Shown: positions 1 through 9,208, counted from the stretch's first letter. The stretch: DNA of 30,072 nucleotides from Candidatus Latescibacterota bacterium (GCA_021295675.1 JAGWBY010000123.1:1-30072); one strand, 5' to 3'. Translations and numbers: made by a program. The notes: a model not told the origin generated them from the sequence alone.

Positions 1-315
1 GCCGCGCCAGTAATACGCCTGGCCGATCAGGAACATGGCGTCGTCAACCAAGTCGCTCTCCTTGTATTCGTCGAGCACTTTGGACGCCTTGCGCACTGCT
101 TTGTCGTAGAGTTGGTCGGCCTGCGGCGAGCGCTGCCGCTGCAATTCGGGACCAGCCCGGTCAAGGGCCCAGTCGGCATAGGTCTCTTCGTGTTTGCGCC
201 GCTCTTTTTCGGCCTCGCGGAAGGATTTTTTGGCGTTGTAAAACGTATTAAAATAGACGCAGGCCGAAATCGCCAGACAACAAGCCAGCAACAGCACCAA
301 GGGCGCGGTCCGCAC
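1..315 (-). CDS. TPR-type outer-membrane lipoprotein, N-terminal part
   Basis: The reading frame runs from a GTG at 315 to the window edge without a stop (105 codons), so only the N-terminus is present. A GGAG ribosome binding site lies 7 nt upstream of the GTG. The protein opens with a short hydrophobic signal (LVLLLACCLA) and a lipobox ISAC, predicting cleavage and lipidation at that Cys. The following YFNTFYNAKKSFREAEK and a later segment reading DLVDDAMFLIGQAYYW look like the start of TPR-type helical repeats, as in BamD-like or tol-pal-associated lipoproteins. It starts 10 nt after the carB stop, so it is probably co-transcribed with carB. The exact function cannot be assigned from the fragment. 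The lipoprotein call is fairly secure; the TPR call is inferred. Confidence 0.7.
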   Translation of the reverse strand, partial: MRTAPLVLLLACCLAISACVYFNTFYNAKKSFREAEKERRKHEETYADWALDRAGPELQRQRSPQADQLYDKAVRKASKVLDEYKESDLVDDAMFLIGQAYYWRG

Positions 316-325
316 GAGCTGTCTC

Positions 326-3300
326 CTATCCCCGATGGTAATCCTGCAGGGATTGCACGCCCAGTTCGGCGCGTTGCAGCGCCTCAATGCCCGCAGCCGC
401 AGCCCGAGCCCCGGCCATCGTCGTCGTATAGGGCACGCCGGTTACGACGGCGGCTCGACGCACCGCGAAGTCATCGTAGTAAGAAGGTTCGTCGAGTGGG
501 GTGTTGATAATCAGATCGATCTGGCGGCTGCGAATCGCGTCTTCGATGTGCGGGCTGCCCTCGTGAATCTTGCGCACCCGCTCCGCGGCGATGTCGTGCT
601 TGCCGAGGAAGTCGCGCGTGCCCTGCGTAGCCACCAACTCAAACCCGGCTGCGCACAGCCGACGGGCCACCGGCAAGACCTCCTCTTTATCGCAGTCGGC
701 CACGCTGATAAAGACCCGACCGCACGACGGCAGCAGCGAACCCGCCCCCATCTGCGCCTTGAGGAAGGCCGTGCCAAAGTCGCGGCCAATGCCCATGATC
801 TGGCCCCAGCAGGCTATCGGCCCCGGGGAATTTTATAAAGGGCAGCACGGCTTCCTTGACGGATATGTGCGCAGGCACAACTTCCTCGGTGAAGTCCTGC
901 TCGCGCAAGCTCACCCCCACCATGGCCAGCGCGGCGATCTTGGCCAGCGGACGGCCAATGGCCTTGCTGACAAACGGCACGGTGCGCGAAGCCCGGGGAT
1001 TTACCTCAATAGACGGCGTATTGCACGTTCATCAGGCCGACCACGCCAAGGGCGCGCGCCAACGCGTGGGTGTACTCGCGCATGGCTTCGATGTGCTTGG
1101 CCGGCGTGTCGTAGGGCGGCAAGGCGCAGGCGCTATCGCCCGAATGCACGCCAGCGTGTTCGATGTGCTGCATGATCCCGCCTACTACCACGTCCGTCCC
1201 GTCGGCCACGGCATCTACGTCGAATTCCTCTGCACCTTGCAGGTAGCGGTCGATGAGCACGGGCCGCTCGGGCGCGACCTCAATAGCTTCGTTAATGTAG
1301 GTTTCGAGGCCCTTGACATCGTAGGCGACGACCATGGCCCGCCCGCCAAGCACGTAAGAAGGCCGCACCAAGACCGGGAAGCCGATCTGCTCGGCAATCG
1401 CGCACGCCTCGTCACAACTGGCGGCCATGCCATTCGCCGGCTGGCGGATGCCCAGTTCGTTCAACAGTTGACCAAAGCGCTCGCGATCTTCGGCCAAGTC
1501 GATACTGCTGGGCGAGGTGCCGATGATGGGCACGCCCTCGCGCTCTAGTTCGGCCGCCAAGTTCAACGGGGTCTGCCCGCCGAACTGCACGATGACGCCG
1601 TCTGGGGCTTCGCGCTCGACAATGTGCAGCACGTCTTCGATCGTCAGCGGTTCGAAGTAGAGCTTGTCGGCCGTGTCGTAATCCGTGCTGACCGTCTCGG
1701 GATTGGAATTAACCATAATGGTCTCATAACCGATTTCGCGCAGCGCAAAACACGCGTGGACGCAGCAGTAATCGAATTCAATTCCCTGGCCGATGCGGTT
1801 CGGCCCCCCGCCGAGGATGGCGATTTTCTTGCGCGTCGAGCGCTGCACTTCGTCCTCGCGGTCGTACGTTGAATAGTGATACGGAGTGTAGGCCTCAAAC
1901 TCAGCGGCGCAGGTATCGACTGTTTTGTACACCGGACGAATGTCCAATTCGCGGCGACGCCGACGGACACCCACCTCGTCGCAGCCACTAAGATGCGCTA
2001 GCTGGCGATCGCTAAATCCCCACTCCTTGGCGCGGCGCAACAAGGCGACATCGACGAGCACGTCTTCGCGCGCTAGCTGCTGTTCGAGTTCAAAAAGTTG
2101 GTAGAGCTGGTCGAGAAACCACGGGTCAATGCCCGTGAGGCCGTAGAGTTCGTCGTGGGTGTAGCCTTTGGCGATGGCCAGCTTGAGGTAGAACATGCGC
2201 TGGGAGTTGGGACGCATCAATTTCTCGCGCAGTTCCTCGTCGGCCACCTTGGGCACCAAAACCCGCGCGGCCAACCTCCAGCGAGCGCAAACCCTTTTGC
2301 AGGGACTCCTTAAAGGTGCGGCCAATGGCCATGGTCTCCCCCACCGAGCGCATCTGGGTGTCGAGTGCGTCCGGCGTGCTGGGGAACTTCTCAAAGGTAA
2401 AGCGCGGAATTTTGGTCACCACGTAGTCGATGGTCGGCTCAAAGGAGGCAGGAGTCTCGCGAGTGATGTCGTTGCGGATTTCGTCCAGACTGTAGCCCAC
2501 GGCCAGTTTGGCGGCGATCTTGGCAATGGGAAAGCCCGTTGCTTTAGAAGCCAGCGCCGAGGAACGCGAGACCCGGGGGTTCATCTCGATTACTACCATG
2601 CGGCCGTCGGTGGGATTGACCGCGAACTGGATATTGGACCCGCCGGTATCTACGCCGATCTCGCGCATGATGCGGATGGCCGCATCGCGCATGTGCTGAT
2701 ATTCTTTGTCGGACAAGGTCTGCGCCGGCGCAACCGTGATGCTGTCGCCGGTGTGGATACCCATGGGGTCGAAGTTTTCAATCGAGCAGATGATGCGCAT
2801 GACCTCCAGCTCGAATTCCTTCCATCCGAGCACCGATTCCTCGATTAGCACCTCGTCGATTGGACTCAGGTCGAGGCCATGACTCACGATCCGCTCGAAT
2901 TCCTCGGCGTTGTACGCCACGCCGCCGCCAGAGCCTCCCATCGTAAAAGAGGGGCGAATGATCGTCGGATAGCCCAAGTCGGCACGGTGCTTTTGCGCCT
3001 CTTCGAGGCTGTGGACAACCCGGCCCGGTCCATGGCGGCTTTGAAAAGCTCGCGGTCTTCGGCCATCTTGATCGCGTCGATTCGCGCACCAATCATCTCG
3101 ACGTTGTGCTCGGCAAGGGCTCCGCTTTCGGCCAAGGCCACCGCCGTGTTGAGCGCGGTTTGACCGCCGAGCGTCGGCAGCAGGGCCTGCGGCTTTTCCT
3201 CGGCGATGATCCGCGCGCAAATTTCCGGCGTGATCGGCTCGATGTAGGTCCGGTGGGCAACCTCTGGATCGGTCATAATCGTCGCCGGATTGCTATTTAC

Positions 3301-3438
3301 CAAGACGATTTCGTAGCCTTCTTCGGCCAGCGCCTTACAGGCTTGCGTTCCCGAATAATCAAACTCGCAGGCCTGGCCAATGACAATGGGACCAGAGCCG
3401 ATGAGCATTATTTTTTGAATATCTGTGCGTTTGGGCAT
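326..3438 (-). CDS. carB: Carbamoyl-phosphate synthase large subunit, broken by four frameshifts
   Basis: The gene makes carbamoyl phosphate from bicarbonate, ATP and ammonia for arginine and pyrimidine synthesis. The ATG at 3438 opens [11 protein letters not shown], typical of CarB. Conserved blocks follow in order: [93 protein letters not shown], then the C-terminal MGS-like domain (HEGSPHIED). The frame changes near 3015, 2256, 1011 and 799. At each point a conserved stretch is missing: the segment before HSLEEA, the linker after LEVGRAGFG, the residues between MNVQYAV and IEVNP, and EMRSTGEV after LLGP. A fifth, in-frame gap near 2794 removes about 7 residues between EVMR and IICSIENFD. 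Adding about 20 nt per break restores a length near 1065 residues, close to the family norm. No carA is adjacent. As written the gene cannot make a full protein; since all domains are otherwise conserved, artefact is more likely than decay. Confidence 0.93.
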
Positions 3439-3458
3439 GGAGTTTTAGCGAGGCAAGG

Positions 3459-3650
3459 TCAAAGCAGGGGAAGCTGGTGGGGAGTTGTCGTCTGGGTCTG
3501 CGAGTGATTCGAGTATGTATCCCAGTCGGGGGCGTACTCGTCGGCCTGATCCCCCCATCCGAACCAACCTTTCCGCGGCCCTCGTGCGAACGACTCAATG
3601 AAGGGGCCTGGACTGCACGTTTCGATCAACTCGTACTGTCCTAAAGCCTT
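3459..3650 (-). pseudogene. Remnant of the C-terminus of an MT-A70 family adenine methyltransferase
   Basis: The frame reads YELIETCSPGPFIESFARGP, then KGWFGWGDQADEY and DWDTYSNHS before a stop at 3459. These match the C-terminal signature of MT-A70-type N6-adenine methyltransferases found in phages and mobile elements (the ELIE-CSPGP-LELFARG-GW-WG pattern). The catalytic DPPW region and the rest of the enzyme are absent. The recognisable homology starts near 3650, abutting the stop of the neighbouring hypothetical gene, and no start codon or ribosome site fits. This looks like the leftover end of a lost gene sitting just upstream of carB. It could also be the acceptor side of an assembly join. 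Family recognition is from memory of the motif. Confidence 0.55.
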
Positions 3651-4105
3651 AGGTAAATGAGGAACAGGATGAGCGCAAGCTGGCCGTAGCGCTCCCAATC
3701 GTGGCCCTGACGGACCTTGAACTTGGGACGCGCCACTTCTTCCTGGAGATCCACCTGAAAGCGCTGCTCGTTGATGAGACGGACTAGATGGGGATCGTAG
3801 TCGGCAATGGCCTTTAGGACCATGCGCTTGCGGCGCGCCGCTTTTTCAGCGCAGGCCCGCTGGGCGTCCTTGGCCGCGACCTTGCCTAGATCAGTGGACT
3901 GGTCGGCGATGCGAGTACTAGTCTTTTCTCGCGCCAAATTCTCGGCCAAGCGGCTGAGCGCTTCGCGGCTTTTCACGTTGTCCTGAATAACGGTATAGCA
4001 GGTGTCTATAAAGCGGCTAAAATCAGCGAGAATTTCCTCTTCCGAAAGCCCCAGTAAGTAGGACTCTTCGATCATTTCTTCAATGGCGTCTTTGACGTCG
4101 GCCAT
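3641..4105 (-). CDS. Hypothetical protein with C-terminal membrane anchor
   Basis: I do not recognise the family. The 154-residue product starts at the ATG at 4105 (MADVKDAIEE); the frame extends 20 codons further upstream to a GTG at 4165, but that extension (MSVGHFLAFHLIYK) lacks a good ribosome site. The N-terminal 50 residues are acidic and helical. A charged middle rich in Lys, Arg and Ala (ACAEKAARRKRM) follows, and the last 14 residues (GQLALILFLIYLRL) form a short hydrophobic segment, suggesting a tail-anchored or membrane-associated protein. It lies 94 nt downstream of nnr and its stop abuts the MT-A70 remnant, so its C-terminus could have been altered by whatever created that junction. 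Confidence 0.55.
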   Translation of the reverse strand: MADVKDAIEEMIEESYLLGLSEEEILADFSRFIDTCYTVIQDNVKSREALSRLAENLAREKTSTRIADQSTDLGKVAAKDAQRACAEKAARRKRMVLKAIADYDPHLVRLINEQRFQVDLQEEVARPKFKVRQGHDWERYGQLALILFLIYLRL

Positions 4106-4199
4106 AAAGCAAGCCCTGTAACTCTTGTAAATTAAATGAAAAGCCAAGAAGTGCCCCACCGACACTCCGTTTCCAGATTAAAGCATCGCTTCAAACATG

Positions 4200-5744
4200 T
4201 CAAGCAGACCGCGCTGCATCCACCATAGCCAAGGCGATTTCTTCGGCTATGTCGCCCGCCCGCATCCCCCATTCCCCCAGCCGATCGACCGCCCGATCCC
4301 CAGCCCGACCGTGGACATAGACTCCGAGGCAGGCCGCGGTTTCCGCATCTAGCCCTTGGGCGATCAGCCCGGCGATGATCCCGGTCAGCACGTCGCCCGA
4401 CCCGGCCGTGGCCATGCCCGGATTGCCCGTGGAGTTGACCGCCACGCGCCCATCGGGCGCGCCCTTCAACACGAGCGTCGCGCCGAATTCGCCGGCAAAG
4501 TCGCGGGCCACGACCATGGGCGCAGCGGTAATCTGCCGCTTGTCCAACCCGCTCAAGCGGGCAAACTCGCCCACGTGGGGCGTGAGAACCAGCGGTGCCG
4601 AGCGGCCCTTTAGCACATCGGCCTGCCCGGCGAACGCACTAAGCCCGTCCGCATCCAAAACGAGGGGCAGTTCGGTTTGCAACACCAGCCGCCTCACCAG
4701 CTCCTCGGTCTCTCGATAGCGCCCCAACCCCGGCCCCAAGGCCAAGACATCGGCCCGCGTCAACATAGTGAGCACCGCACCCAAAGCCCGCAGCGACAAA
4801 CAGCGCCGCTTGCGCACTTCGGGCAGCGGCCGGGTCATCACCTCTGAGAGCTTGATCTCGAGAATGTCGTTGAGACTTGCGGGCACCCCTAGATGGACGC
4901 GGCCGGCCCCGCTCCTGAGCGCGGCATCCGCCGTTAGCGCGGCCGCCCCGGTCATGCCCACCGAACCCGCGACCACGGCCACCGTCCCGCAACTCCCCTT
5001 GTGTTCGTCGCCGCGCCGCCGAGGCACGAGCGGCTCCAGTCCCTCGGCAGAAAGCAACAGAGCTTGGGCAACTGCATCGCGCAGGATGGATTCGGGGAAG
5101 CCGATATTGGCCAAGTGCAGCGCACCACAATGCGATCGTCCCGGATAGAATAGCTGCCCGACTTTGACCAAGCCAAAAGTCACCGTCAGCACCGCTTGAA
5201 CCGCCGCGCCGTGCACCTTCCCGGTGTCGGCCTCGACCCCCGAGGGAATATCCACGGCCACCACCGGCCTTTCGCAATGGGCCATGCGCTCGATGACGCG
5301 CGCCATGGCGGGACGGGGTGCCCCGCGCAATCCAGTCCCCAAAAGCGCGTCTATCACCAAGTCGGCATCGCGGAGAGCGACATCAAGCGGAGCCAAATCC
5401 TCGCCGAGCACCTCGACGGCTCCGCCCTCCTGTTCACAACGCCGCAAGTGCTCGGCCGCAGCTCCTTGCACGTCCGCGCGGTCTGCCGCGAGGAAGACGC
5501 GCGCCGACCCACCGCCAGCGCGCAAGAGCCGAGCTACAGCAAATCCATCGCCGCCATTGTTGCCTTTGCCGCACAAGACCACAGCCTGCAAACCGGCCAA
5601 GCCATCCCAGCGCGCTGCAATGGCCGCAACTACCTCTGTCCCCGCTCGCTCTATGAGTTCGGCGCTAGATATGCCCGCCTCTGCGATCGTGCGCTGATCG
5701 ACTGCGGCCATTTCTCGGCCCGTTACCAGTTTGGGCAAGTCCAA
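4200..5744 (-). CDS. nnr: Bifunctional NAD(P)H-hydrate epimerase / ADP-dependent dehydratase
   Basis: This metabolite-repair enzyme converts damaged NAD(P)H hydrates back to NAD(P)H. The N-terminal YjeF_N epimerase domain (about residues 1-215) shows GNNGGDG at 61-67 and VAVDIPSG. The C-terminal dehydratase of the ribokinase-like fold shows DEHKGSCG, AALRSGAG, ALGPGLG, LVLDADGLSA, LTPHVGEFARL and NPGMATAGSGDVLTG, the last carrying the catalytic Asp. The total of 514 residues is normal for the fusion. The start is a TTG at 5744, preceded by GGGAGG at 8 nt; it lies 3 nt after the stop of the DUF624-like gene, so the two are translationally close. One oddity: LVLKGA runs directly into PDGRVAVN, lacking about 6-7 residues (usually a TxIA-type stretch) that most homologues have there, near 4459. 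Confidence 0.92.
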   Translation of the reverse strand: MDLPKLVTGREMAAVDQRTIAEAGISSAELIERAGTEVVAAIAARWDGLAGLQAVVLCGKGNNGGDGFAVARLLRAGGGSARVFLAADRADVQGAAAEHLRRCEQEGGAVEVLGEDLAPLDVALRDADLVIDALLGTGLRGAPRPAMARVIERMAHCERPVVAVDIPSGVEADTGKVHGAAVQAVLTVTFGLVKVGQLFYPGRSHCGALHLANIGFPESILRDAVAQALLLSAEGLEPLVPRRRGDEHKGSCGTVAVVAGSVGMTGAAALTADAALRSGAGRVHLGVPASLNDILEIKLSEVMTRPLPEVRKRRCLSLRALGAVLTMLTRADVLALGPGLGRYRETEELVRRLVLQTELPLVLDADGLSAFAGQADVLKGRSAPLVLTPHVGEFARLSGLDKRQITAAPMVVARDFAGEFGATLVLKGAPDGRVAVNSTGNPGMATAGSGDVLTGIIAGLIAQGLDAETAACLGVYVHGRAGDRAVDRLGEWGMRAGDIAEEIALAMVDAARSA

Positions 5745-5747
5745 TGC

Positions 5748-6488
5748 TCAAGCCTCCCAGGGGCGGATCAGTTCGCGCAGCCGGCGCGGGGCTTCACTGG
5801 GCAGCGGCTGGCCCGTGTACTTGGGCAAGAGTGCGCGAAAGCCGACGCTGATCCACAAGGCCCAAGCCGCCAAGCCGCCGCAGAACAATCCCAATCCAGA
5901 AGCGACGCCAAGGCCCAAGGCCAAGCCTGCGGTCAGCAGAAAAACCAGCGAAAGCTTTACATTATCAACCGACAGGAGAAAACTGTAGCGCACCGTGGAC
6001 CACACCGACCCCTCCTGGGTGACCAACACCGGAAAAACATACACCGCCACCATGCCCACCAGCAGCAAGAACCAGACCATCAGCCCACCCAAAAACACCC
6101 CCAGCCAGCCGCCGATCCGCTGATAAAAAACCACGTTGGCCAGCACCAGCGCGACCGCGGCGACCATCAGCAATCCCAGCGCGAGGGCGCGCCAAAAAAA
6201 CGCGCGGCCAGCCGCCCAAAAGTCCCGCAGACCAAAGTCCCTGCCCCGCGCCCAAGCGGCCCCCGCGGCGAAGAGCATGGCCGTGGCCGGTGCGCTCAAC
6301 AGCAAGGTACCGGCTAAGACGGCAGCTCCCACCAGACCCACGCCACCCAGCCCAAACCCTACTTGCAAAAGCGCGTACGCCCCGCCGATCCAAGGCAGGC
6401 TCAACGCGCTCCACAGCAAGTTGTAGCCCACCAACCCGCCCAAGCGGTCGTACGCCGTCCACAAGAAGCGTCGTAAGTTCTCGCTCAA
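5748..6488 (-). CDS. DUF624/YesL-like integral membrane protein
   Basis: The 246-residue product is very hydrophobic with about five or six membrane segments (for example GAYALLQVGFGLGGVGLVGA, LALGLLMVAAVALVLANVVF, VWFLLLVGMVAVYVFPVLV and LVFLLTAGLALGLGVASGL). The N-terminal layout, an amphipathic start followed by LGGLVGYNLLWSALSLPW, resembles the DUF624 (YesL) family, whose molecular role is poorly known though members often sit beside sugar-uptake genes. The start is a TTG at 6488 that overlaps the TGA of the upstream M20 peptidase (TTGA), and the stop lies 3 nt before nnr, so it is the middle gene of a tight three-gene unit. The family assignment is moderate; the membrane topology is clear. 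Confidence 0.7.
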   Translation of the reverse strand: MSENLRRFLWTAYDRLGGLVGYNLLWSALSLPWIGGAYALLQVGFGLGGVGLVGAAVLAGTLLLSAPATAMLFAAGAAWARGRDFGLRDFWAAGRAFFWRALALGLLMVAAVALVLANVVFYQRIGGWLGVFLGGLMVWFLLLVGMVAVYVFPVLVTQEGSVWSTVRYSFLLSVDNVKLSLVFLLTAGLALGLGVASGLGLFCGGLAAWALWISVGFRALLPKYTGQPLPSEAPRRLRELIRPWEA

Positions 6489-7723
6489 TGGGCCTCCAAA
6501 CCCCGCAGCATAAACTCGGCGTACGTGCGCGCCGTCAACGCCAAGTCGCGCACCCGCACGCGTTCATCCACTCCGTGAGCGCGCTCGCCCTTTACGCCAT
6601 AGCCAATACCGGGTAAGCCACCGTCAACTACAAAATAGTGCAGGTCTGTAAAGCCAGAACTGAGCCGGTAACTAGCGGTGCGGCGGCGCACGGCTTGCAC
6701 AGCCGGTGCAAAGGCCTGTGGCAGTGCGTGCTCGGCATCGACGACGCAAGGTTCAATCCGCAAAGGCGCAGCCACTCGGCAGGGCGGCTCAGCGGATCGC
6801 TCCACAGCGCGTCGCAGATCGCGCTCGACTATTGCGAGTTGCTCTCCAGGCACTAAACGACGGTCCAGCGAAAAGCGGGCACAGGCGGGCACGGTGTTGA
6901 TCTTGTCGCCCTCCCCGCCCGAGAACGTGCCGCCGATGTTGAGCGTGGGGTTGCGCGACCGACCGTCGAAATCCTCGTAGCACCGCTGGGGCGCATTCAG
7001 TTTCCGTTTGTAGGCTTGCAACTTCTGCACTACGCTCGACATGGCTTCAAAGGCATTGACCCCTTGTTCTGGGCTAGAAGCGTGGGCGGCCTTGCCCGTC
7101 AACTCGACCTCTAACCAGAGCACGCCGTTGTGGCCACAGCCGACCTGCGTCCCGGCCGCCCCCTCGCAGACGACCGCGAAATCGGCATTCACCAGCCCCT
7201 CTTTTACAACCCATCCCGCGCCCAATTGGCCGCCGGTCTCCTCGTCGGCGGTAAACGAACACTCGATGTTAAAAGCCGGCTCAGCACCCGTTTCCTTGAG
7301 CGCCTCCACGGCCATCAGCAACGCGGCGATCGCCCCTTTCATGTCCCCGGAGCCGCGGCCGTAGAGCGCATCGCCGGCCAACCCCGGCTCAAAAGGATCG
7401 CCGAATCTCCACTGCCCAGCGCAGGGCACCACGTCGTAGTGGGCATTGAAATGCACGGTCTGTGACCGGCCGACGTCCCATCGAGCAATCAGGTTGTAGC
7501 GCGGGAACTCATCCGAGCCGAGCACGCGGCGCATTTCTTGGTCTGGGACGCGGTGGACTTTGGCTTGCAGCCCCAAGCTCTCGCAGCGCTCCAAGAGCGC
7601 GTCGGTCATCGTTCGGTAGTTTCGCCCCGGTGGATTGGTGGTATCCACGCGCACGAGCGTCTGCACACTGCCGACCAATTGTTCTTGGTGCTCTTCGATA
7701 TATTGATGAACGCTAGCCTTCAT
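6485..7723 (-). CDS. M20-family metallopeptidase (ArgE/DapE/carboxypeptidase G2-like)
   Basis: The 412-residue product is a two-zinc amidohydrolase of the M20 family, expected to remove acyl groups or cleave small peptides in the cytoplasm. Metal-site residues are visible: H95 and D97 in NAHYDVVP, bridging D127 in YGRGSGDMKG, catalytic E161 and ligand E162 in ADEETGG, E187 in VVCEGA, and a late His in GERAHGVDE. The lid domain shows GKAAHASSPEQGVNA and GGEGDKINTVP. The specific substrate cannot be told from sequence. The ATG at 7723 lies 11 nt after the PhyH-HEAT stop. An AAGGAG lies too far upstream for this ATG but 8 nt from an in-frame CTG, so the true start could be slightly earlier. The stop overlaps the next gene's TTG start. 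Confidence 0.9.
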   Translation of the reverse strand: MKASVHQYIEEHQEQLVGSVQTLVRVDTTNPPGRNYRTMTDALLERCESLGLQAKVHRVPDQEMRRVLGSDEFPRYNLIARWDVGRSQTVHFNAHYDVVPCAGQWRFGDPFEPGLAGDALYGRGSGDMKGAIAALLMAVEALKETGAEPAFNIECSFTADEETGGQLGAGWVVKEGLVNADFAVVCEGAAGTQVGCGHNGVLWLEVELTGKAAHASSPEQGVNAFEAMSSVVQKLQAYKRKLNAPQRCYEDFDGRSRNPTLNIGGTFSGGEGDKINTVPACARFSLDRRLVPGEQLAIVERDLRRAVERSAEPPCRVAAPLRIEPCVVDAEHALPQAFAPAVQAVRRRTASYRLSSGFTDLHYFVVDGGLPGIGYGVKGERAHGVDERVRVRDLALTARTYAEFMLRGLEAH

Positions 7724-7734
7724 ACGTGATTTGC

Positions 7735-9201
7735 TCAGAACGTGGTCTCCTTAGTCGTTATGGGGCACCAGCGCGCCGCAGTCAAATGGTGCAGCAATAC
7801 GCCTTGGGCCTCGGGCGTGCCAATCTGTTGCAGAGCCGCCGTGCTGTGCCCTTGGACGTAGCGATTCTCGTCGCTGAGGGCCGCAGCCAAGGCGTCTGTA
7901 GCCGCCGCGGCCGTCGGGCCGAAGTGGGCCAGCGCATAGGCGGCGTTGAAGCGCACCTGTTCGTCCTCGTCCGCCAACAGCGCAGCCAACGCGGACACTG
8001 AGACTGCTGGATTCAACTCAATGGTTCCGAGGGCCTCTGCCACGTTGCGCCGCACCCATGCGTCCGGATCGTCGCTCAGTGCGCACAGAGCCGCCACGGC
8101 CGCAGCACCCGCCCGCGCCCCCATGTCGCCCAGCGCGTACGCGGCAAAACCCCGCACGTGTTCGCGCTCATCGCCAAGGGCCACAACCAAGGCGTCCACA
8201 GCTTCCTCCCCCACTGCACCGAGTGCATACGCCGCATGCTCGCGCATGTGTTCGCGCTCGTCGTCAAGAGCTGCAATCAACGGATCTACTGCGACCGCAC
8301 CCATCGCACCGAGTGCATACGCCGCGTTGAGACGCACCGGCTCAGCCTCATCGCCCAGCGCGCCGAGTAGCGCGTCCAGTGCGGGCGCGGCCTTTTCCCC
8401 CAACGCGCCGAGAGCATCGGTCGCTGCCAAGCGTTGTTCTAACGTTCCGTTAAGGAATTCGCTTAGTTGTTCAATTTGCCCGTTGGCCTCGGCACGATTT
8501 TGGGATCCCGCGTGCCAATCCCATATCCGCGACCACACGACTCGATGCTTGCTAGAAGGCGTGGAGCCGTTGGCCGGCCACCCCGGAGTTTGGATGTTCC
8601 AACTGGGTCGAGTCGGCTCGCTGAGACGGGTAAATTGGAACTTCATCATATAGCGGTTGGCCGCCGAGCTGTTGGGCATGGCCCGGTGCCACAAGTCAAA
8701 ATGCACTAAGGTGCAGGTGCCGGCCTCGCCGAGGACCGGCAAGTGCCGCTCGTCCTCCTCGTCGTCTGCGCGGCCGTTGTAGTAATGCGTACCCGGCATG
8801 ACCGCGGTGGGACCGTTTTCCAAGGTGACGTCTTGTGGGTAGTAGAAAATCATCACCCAGCGATTGCGGTGATAGCGCACCTTGCGATAGCCCCAATAGC
8901 TGTCCTTGTGCCAGCCACCGCCCTCGCTGCCAGCTCGATTGATGTGGCAGTGGCGGTGAGTGTGCATGACGTAATCCGACCCGACCACCGAAGTGAGGGC
9001 ACCGCGCACGACCGGATCGTCAAAGACCTGCTGCAACGCCGGGAGGCGGGGCAGAATGCCTTCCTTGGCAAAGACCTCTTCGGTGCGCTGGTAGATGTCT
9101 TGGTGGAGGGCGGCGGGCAGTGAGGATTTGAGCGTGAGATAGCCCTCGGCTATAAACTGCTGCATCTCCTCGTCGCCGAGGAGGTACTGAGGGTCTAACA
9201 T
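7735..9201 (-). CDS. Phytanoyl-CoA dioxygenase (PhyH)-like protein fused to HEAT repeats
   Basis: This 488-residue protein joins an Fe(II)/2-oxoglutarate oxygenase to a repeat scaffold. The PhyH-like part (about 1-195) shows the iron triad as H98-x-D100 in GGWHKDSYWG and a distal His (H172 in DLWHRAMPNSS), with R183 positioned to bind 2-oxoglutarate. After a linker, residues of about 245-470 are PBS-lyase-type HEAT repeats of 30-31 residues, with units such as AAYALGAMGAVAVDPLIAAL and AAYALGAVGEEAVDALVVAL. The ATG at 9201 is chosen over an upstream extension because AGGAG sits 7 nt before it. Two neighbouring repeats share an 18-nt identical stretch at 8218 and 8308, a 90-nt period, indicating recent repeat duplication. 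The oxidised substrate is unknown; the HEAT domain suggests a protein or large ligand partner. Confidence 0.88.
   Translation of the reverse strand: MLDPQYLLGDEEMQQFIAEGYLTLKSSLPAALHQDIYQRTEEVFAKEGILPRLPALQQVFDDPVVRGALTSVVGSDYVMHTHRHCHINRAGSEGGGWHKDSYWGYRKVRYHRNRWVMIFYYPQDVTLENGPTAVMPGTHYYNGRADDEEDERHLPVLGEAGTCTLVHFDLWHRAMPNSSAANRYMMKFQFTRLSEPTRPSWNIQTPGWPANGSTPSSKHRVVWSRIWDWHAGSQNRAEANGQIEQLSEFLNGTLEQRLAATDALGALGEKAAPALDALLGALGDEAEPVRLNAAYALGAMGAVAVDPLIAALDDEREHMREHAAYALGAVGEEAVDALVVALGDEREHVRGFAAYALGDMGARAGAAAVAALCALSDDPDAWVRRNVAEALGTIELNPAVSVSALAALLADEDEQVRFNAAYALAHFGPTAAAATDALAAALSDENRYVQGHSTAALQQIGTPEAQGVLLHHLTAARWCPITTKETTF
8218..8325 (-). repeat. 90-nt tandem coding repeat within the HEAT domain
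   Basis: The 18-mer ACCGAGTGCATACGCCGC (plus strand) occurs at 8218-8235 and again at 8308-8325, exactly 90 nt apart, and flanking bases are similar. This equals one 30-residue HEAT repeat, so the array has recently expanded or been homogenised. Confidence 0.7.
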
Positions 9202-9208
9202 GAGAAGT

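Noticed and set aside
5196..6317. Long plus-strand open frame (373 codons) opposite nnr and the DUF624-like gene
   Set aside because: Its translation is low-complexity, rich in Gln, Arg and Pro, and it is antisense to well-supported genes; it is a GC-driven shadow frame. The same applies to other plus-strand frames between 112 and 9800 and between 26800 and 27900.
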